DNA of 64,000 nt from Bacillus pseudomycoides DSM 12442 (GTDB lineage: Bacteria > Bacillota > Bacilli > Bacillales > Bacillaceae_G), in NCBI RefSeq assembly GCF_000161455.1, contig NZ_CM000745.1:646944-710943 (forward strand). The letters run 5' to 3'. The stretch's first letter is position 1. Each line of letters begins with the position of its first letter. The notes under the pieces are model-generated. The model was not told the DNA's origin. It saw only the letters and a list, made by a program, of their open reading frames with translations, and ran no database searches. Positions 60,885 to 64,000 of this stretch are shown here, in pieces. The position numbers and the translations under genes were made by a program.

Positions 60885-61442
60885 ATGCAATTAGCAACGC
60901 ATGAATTACGTGACTTAAGTGAACTGATAGCGGGTGACTATAACACAATTAATACGATGTCTACATATATACAGCAAGCACAGGATGATGAGTTGAAACA
61001 AATGTTACAGAATCATCTTCCTCTTCATGTGCAAGATTATAATTTGAAGGTGGAATTTATACAAGGTGAGACAACTCCAAATATATCAAAGTTTCAGCCG
61101 TCTAAATTAAAACCAGTATTAGCTTCTTATACAGAGGCACCTTCACAAAAGTATTCCCCCGTTACACCAAGCGTCAGTGCACAACCACCTAATGATCGAG
61201 CAATTGCGACTGGATATTTATTGAATCAAAAGTCTTCTGCGTTTAATTGTGCAGGTTCTTTATTAGAGTGTGCGAATCCAGAGTTAAGAACGCTTTTAGA
61301 AAATACCTTTTTAAATAGTAGTCACCATGCTTATGACATTTGGCAGTATATGGTGAAGAAAGGGTATTATCAGCTATCACCAGCACCAAGTTCTGAAATG
61401 CAAGCCATAGCGAGTATGTATCAGCCTATTAATGAAGGATAA
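60885..61442 (+). CDS. CotF-like spore coat protein
   Basis: 185 residues. N-terminal helices (THELRDLSELIAGDYNTINTMSTYIQQAQDDEL) and a C-terminal helical region (AIATGYLLNQKSSAFNCAGSLLECANPELRTLL ... AYDIWQYMVKKGYYQL) match the ferritin-like CotF family, with a Pro/Ser linker between. ATG 60885 after AAAGGGGG. Likely a mother-cell coat protein, in keeping with the nearby cotJ operon. Confidence 0.88.
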   Translation: MQLATHELRDLSELIAGDYNTINTMSTYIQQAQDDELKQMLQNHLPLHVQDYNLKVEFIQGETTPNISKFQPSKLKPVLASYTEAPSQKYSPVTPSVSAQPPNDRAIATGYLLNQKSSAFNCAGSLLECANPELRTLLENTFLNSSHHAYDIWQYMVKKGYYQLSPAPSSEMQAIASMYQPINEG

Positions 61443-61502
61443 CCAAAAAAGATTGACAAGTTCTATCAAATATTTTAAGGTGATTTTATAAGATTGCGTA
61501 TA

Positions 61503-61594
61503 TAAAGGGGAGTAACTTGTCACAATAAAGTCGTCATTACAGGGAGAAACCCTCGGCTTTATTGGCAACGATTTGTTGTTAGTGAGACCTTTAC
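61503..61594 (+). ncRNA. yybP-ykoY riboswitch (Mn2+)
   Basis: AAAGGGGAGTAAC at the 5' side, then AAAGTCGTCATTACAGGGAGAAACCCTCGGCTTTATTGGC and ...TTGTTAGTGAGACCTTTACC at the 3' side, the conserved elements of the yybP-ykoY class. In this class, Mn2+ binding turns expression on through anti-termination. A terminator whose stem uses the ACCTTTACC end follows at once. Downstream genes are ykvA-like and dedA-like. Confidence 0.88.
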
Positions 61595-61627
61595 CAGCAA
61601 TGGTAAAGGCCCCTTATTGTTTTTTTT
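61588..61627 (+). terminator. Expression-platform terminator of the Mn2+ riboswitch
   Basis: CCTTTACC / GGTAAAGG stem then TTATTGTTTTTTT. The 5' arm is the 3' end of the aptamer, so folding of the aptamer and terminator are mutually exclusive. Confidence 0.85.
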
Positions 61628-61662
61628 AGGACCTTTACTATATTTGGTAAAGGTCCTTTTTG
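61628..61662 (+). terminator. Second terminator, tandem to the riboswitch terminator
   Basis: AGGACCTTTACTA...TTTGGTAAAGGTCCTTTTT. The loop/stem ACCTTTAC repeats the first one, so it may pair with the same aptamer strand, a back-up terminator 25 bp before the next gene. Confidence 0.8.
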
Positions 61663-61687
61663 TATGCAGAAAAAGGAGAGGTGAAAA

Positions 61688-61969
61688 ATGAAAAAGTTTA
61701 TAAACCGATTTCGATTTATGCTTCATTTTCGTCAATTTGGTCCATTTTTATATGACTTTTTTACATCAAAAGAAGTCGCTATGAAAAAGAAAGTATTATC
61801 GATTGTATTTTTAATCGGGTATGTCGTATTTCCATTTGATATTATCCCTGATTTTTTGCTATTCTTTGGGGGATTAGATGATATTGCTGTTGTCTTATTT
61901 ATTTTACAACGAATTGTGAAAATGGCACCGAAGCACTTACAAGAAAAATATAATTTAAATAAAGGATAG
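61688..61969 (+). CDS. YkvA-like (DUF1232) membrane protein
   Basis: 93 residues. The DUF1232 core KVLSIVFLIGYVVFPFDIIPDFLLFFGGLDDIAVVLFIL has the P-x-D-x-I-P-D signature and two membrane segments. ATG 61688 after AAAGGAGAGG. It is immediately downstream of the Mn2+ riboswitch and 10 bp before the DedA gene, so both are presumably Mn-responsive. Confidence 0.88.
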   Translation: MKKFINRFRFMLHFRQFGPFLYDFFTSKEVAMKKKVLSIVFLIGYVVFPFDIIPDFLLFFGGLDDIAVVLFILQRIVKMAPKHLQEKYNLNKG

Positions 61970-61979
61970 GAGTTCATAA

Positions 61980-62585
61980 ATGGAGCAGTTTATTTTAGAT
62001 GTAATTGAGTATTTAAAGCAGTTTTCTTATTTCGGTGTAATTCTAGCATTAACATTTGAGTTTATTCCAGCAGAAATTGTGTTGCCGCTTGTTGGATATT
62101 GGGTATACGAAGGAGATATGAATTTTTGGCTCGCAGTATTAGCTGGAACGATCGGAGGAACGACGGGGCCGCTAACACTATATGCGCTCGGTTATTATGG
62201 TGGTCGACCGTTATTACTGAAATATGGAAAATACTTTTTTATAAAGGAAGAACAGATTCAAAAAGCAGATCATTTCTTTGAAAAATATGGACCAGCTGTG
62301 GCGTTTCTTGGCCGATTTATTCCAGGGGTTCGTACACTTATTTCAGTTCCATGTGGAATCGCCAAAATGAACATTTGGCAATTTAGCATATACACATTTA
62401 TAGCGATGTTGCCACTCACAACGCTATATGTATATGTAGGATTGAAATTAGGACCTCATTGGAAAAAAGCAGGTACGATTGTTGAACAATATACATTACC
62501 GATACTAGGGGTTGTTTGTTTCATTGTGATAGGAATGTTCATTTTCAAGTTTGTGAAAAAGAAAAATAAAGCGGAGTCTATGTGA
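61980..62585 (+). CDS. DedA-family membrane protein
   Basis: 201 residues, five to six membrane segments. The conserved FEFIPAEIVLPLVGYW, GGTTGPLTLYALGYYGG and HFFEKYGPAVAFLGRFIPGVRTLISVPCGIAKM (the R-x3-G-x-R/P-R motif) mark the DedA/VTT family. Some DedA proteins flip undecaprenyl phosphate or other lipids at the membrane. ATG 61980 after TAGGAG, 10 bp after the ykvA-like stop. Co-regulated by the riboswitch. Confidence 0.92.
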   Translation: MEQFILDVIEYLKQFSYFGVILALTFEFIPAEIVLPLVGYWVYEGDMNFWLAVLAGTIGGTTGPLTLYALGYYGGRPLLLKYGKYFFIKEEQIQKADHFFEKYGPAVAFLGRFIPGVRTLISVPCGIAKMNIWQFSIYTFIAMLPLTTLYVYVGLKLGPHWKKAGTIVEQYTLPILGVVCFIVIGMFIFKFVKKKNKAESM

Positions 62586-62626
62586 AAGATGATGAGACTT
62601 TTGTTTGATTAAAAGTATTGGACTTA

Positions 62627-62660
62627 AAAGGTGCTTTCATATACAGAAAGCACCTTTTGT
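62627..62660 (+). terminator. Terminator of the YkvA-DedA operon
   Basis: AAAGGTGCTTTC / GAAAGCACCTTTT stem. Confidence 0.85.
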
Positions 62661-62833
62661 AACATAGATTATCTTTTTATATTGTGATTTATATGATTAA
62701 AATCTACTTTTATCCTCCAAACATCTTTTGGTTATCACATAATACTGTTTCTAGATTGTAAATTTAAATCCTTTTATATATTCCAGTAGGGCTAATCGAC
62801 ATCATATCTACTATTTAGTCTAATAGAGATTTA
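62661..62833. other. Intergenic AT-rich stretch
   Basis: No ORF with ribosome site and no recognised structure. Confidence 0.4.
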
Positions 62834-62873
62834 AATGGAACAACTATATATGAGTGATATATAGTTGTTCCAT
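62834..62873. repeat. Perfect 16-bp inverted repeat beside bcr1-like copy 5
   Basis: ATGGAACAACTATATA / TATATAGTTGTTCCAT with a 7-base loop. It abuts the start of the repeat, and only a weak T tract follows. Confidence 0.7.
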
Positions 62874-63032
62874 TTCGATTTGCCAACATATAAGTTGCGG
62901 CTATGAAGAACAAAAGGTGACCTGCACTCGTTTTTTTCTTTTTGTTTTAACTTGGCATGGGGCAGGAAGAGGATCTGACCGCTTCTATGCACGGCCGGAT
63001 GCTCTCCCCCACCTAAAAATAAAGGTTTTATG
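62872..63032 (-). repeat. bcr1-like dispersed repeat, copy 5
   Basis: Reverse copy: TTTCGATTTGCCAACATATAAG, GACCGCTTCTATGCACGG, AAAGGTTTTAT at the right end. The closest in structure to copies 1 and 2. Confidence 0.86.
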
Positions 63033-63192
63033 TCGTTTTTTATTTGTATTTATATAGCTGTTGTGGCACTTTACAGGAAACTGACTGTATATTTACAAAG
63101 ATGTAATATTTTTCATTATTCGTTTAAACGAGGTTAATATGTGTTAGATACAATAATCCTTGTACTGAATCAAACATATGAGGAGGATTTAC

Positions 63193-64000
63193 GTGAGTAG
63201 GAACATGTTTCAGAAGGTAAAAGGTCTTATTGGATTATTAGCAGTTTTCATTTTAGCGTTTGTATCGTTTCCATGGAACACTTCCGCACAAACGGAAGAG
63301 AAGAAACAAGAGGAAAAACCGCAGGAGAAAAAACTTGTCTTTCCGGTTGTAAGTGACGTACATATTAAAAATAGCGGAACAGATGATACGTTCCGTTGGA
63401 AAAGAGCGATTGAACAGTTTAATACACTTGCGCCAAAACAAGACGCATTTGTTATCGTTGGTGATTTTACAGATTCAGGGTCTAATCAGCAATATGATCG
63501 TTTTATGCAAGTATATAATCAATATGCCAATAAAGATGCAGTGAGAATGAATTCACTTGGAAACCATGATTATTGGAATGGTTTATCGGCAGAGGATGCA
63601 CAAAAACGTTTCTTAGAAAAGACAGGAATGGAATCTATTCATTATCATAAAGTCGTGAAGGGATATCACTTCCTTGTTATGTCACCAGAAGATGGAACAA
63701 CACATGGGTATTATTCTGATAAACAAATTAATTGGTTGAAAGAAGAAATTGCGAAAGCAAAAGCTGATGATCCAGAAAAACCAATTTTCGTGTTCTTGCA
63801 CCAGCATATTAAAGAAACTGTGTATGGTAGTCATGAATGGGGAACGAAGGACAGTGCAAAAATTAATGAAGTATTAAAGGATTATCCGCAAGCAATTACA
63901 TTCTCTGGTCATTCGCACTATCCATTAGATGATCCAAGATCCATTCATCAAAAAGACTTTACATCTGTTGGAACATCTTCAGTAAGTTATATGGAAGTAG
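63193..64000 (+). CDS. Metallophosphoesterase, secreted or anchored (partial)
   Basis: Frame open from GTG 63193 (AGGAGG 8 bases earlier) to the window end; 269 codons visible. An N-terminal hydrophobic segment (LIGLLAVFILAFVSFPW) then a Glu/Lys linker precedes the calcineurin-like fold: VVSDVHI, VGDFTDSGS, NSLGNHDYW, FVFLHQH, FSGHSHYP, giving the metal ligands D/H, D, N-H, H and H-x-H. Probably exported phosphoesterase. The C-terminus is missing. Confidence 0.9.
   Translation, partial: MSRNMFQKVKGLIGLLAVFILAFVSFPWNTSAQTEEKKQEEKPQEKKLVFPVVSDVHIKNSGTDDTFRWKRAIEQFNTLAPKQDAFVIVGDFTDSGSNQQYDRFMQVYNQYANKDAVRMNSLGNHDYWNGLSAEDAQKRFLEKTGMESIHYHKVVKGYHFLVMSPEDGTTHGYYSDKQINWLKEEIAKAKADDPEKPIFVFLHQHIKETVYGSHEWGTKDSAKINEVLKDYPQAITFSGHSHYPLDDPRSIHQKDFTSVGTSSVSYMEV

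Noticed and set aside
930..63032. Insertion sequences or prophage
   Set aside because: No transposase, integrase or phage structural genes; only short non-coding repeats are present.

Overview
The window is AT-rich Gram-positive chromosomal DNA from a member of the Bacillus cereus group (cereus, thuringiensis, anthracis and relatives). Three things point there: strong AGGAGG-type ribosome binding sites with frequent TTG and GTG starts; sporulation and germination genes (a gerA-type operon, cotJABC, a CotF-like gene, spoVR); and five copies of a ~155-bp dispersed repeat that matches my memory of the cereus-group element bcr1. There is no rRNA, tRNA, CRISPR array or insertion sequence. The content is mostly ordinary core chromosome, with a dense set of RNA switches.

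Layout. 1-0.7 kb: a partial membrane protein gene and a truncated M23 peptidase gene. 1.2-9.6 kb: thiamine salvage and thiazole operon (tenA-thiZ-thiX-thiY-tenI-thiO-thiS-thiG-thiF-thiD) behind two tandem TPP riboswitches, each with its own terminator; repeats sit inside and after the operon. 9.8-10.7 kb: a c-di-AMP (ydaO-type) riboswitch before two small genes of unknown role. 10.9-17 kb: a second c-di-AMP riboswitch before kdpFABC and a KdpD that lacks its kinase half. 17-24 kb: MFS pump with divergent MarR regulator, patatin-like lipase, purine permease, SDR, L,D-transpeptidase. 24-31 kb: fructokinase remnant, DUF1540 protein, disulfide-bond pair, LCP protein, PCYCGC lipoprotein, germinant receptor operon (A-C-B order). 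31-36 kb: secreted protein, nitroreductase, spoVR, ceramidase-like protein.

36.4-42.4 kb is the most coherent regulatory unit: a reactive sulfur (persulfide) detoxification regulon. It holds a CoA-disulfide reductase/rhodanese fusion, a CstR-type repressor, a rhodanese/persulfide-dioxygenase fusion, a TusA-like carrier, two single-domain rhodaneses (one frameshifted at an A-run), a DsrE-like protein and a TauE/SafE exporter. Four copies of the palindrome ATACC-N6-GGTAT stand in front of the four transcription units. 42.5-58 kb: LCP protein with a three-fold 35-residue repeat, Na/Pi symporter, MFS pump, DUF871/MupG-like protein, YknXYZ-like efflux system, YwaF-like protein, a peptide-type permease pair without ATPase or binding protein, and BrnQ. 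58-64 kb: cotJABC, VOC protein, DUF2935 protein, CotF-like protein, a yybP-ykoY (Mn2+) riboswitch before a YkvA/DedA pair, and a metallophosphoesterase gene that runs off the end.

All family assignments come from reading the sequence, without database searches. Start sites were chosen from ribosome binding sites. The best candidates for new biology are the c-di-AMP-switched two-gene cassette, the kinase-less KdpD behind a riboswitch, the Mn-riboswitch/DedA link, and the CstR regulon with its frameshifted membrane rhodanese.
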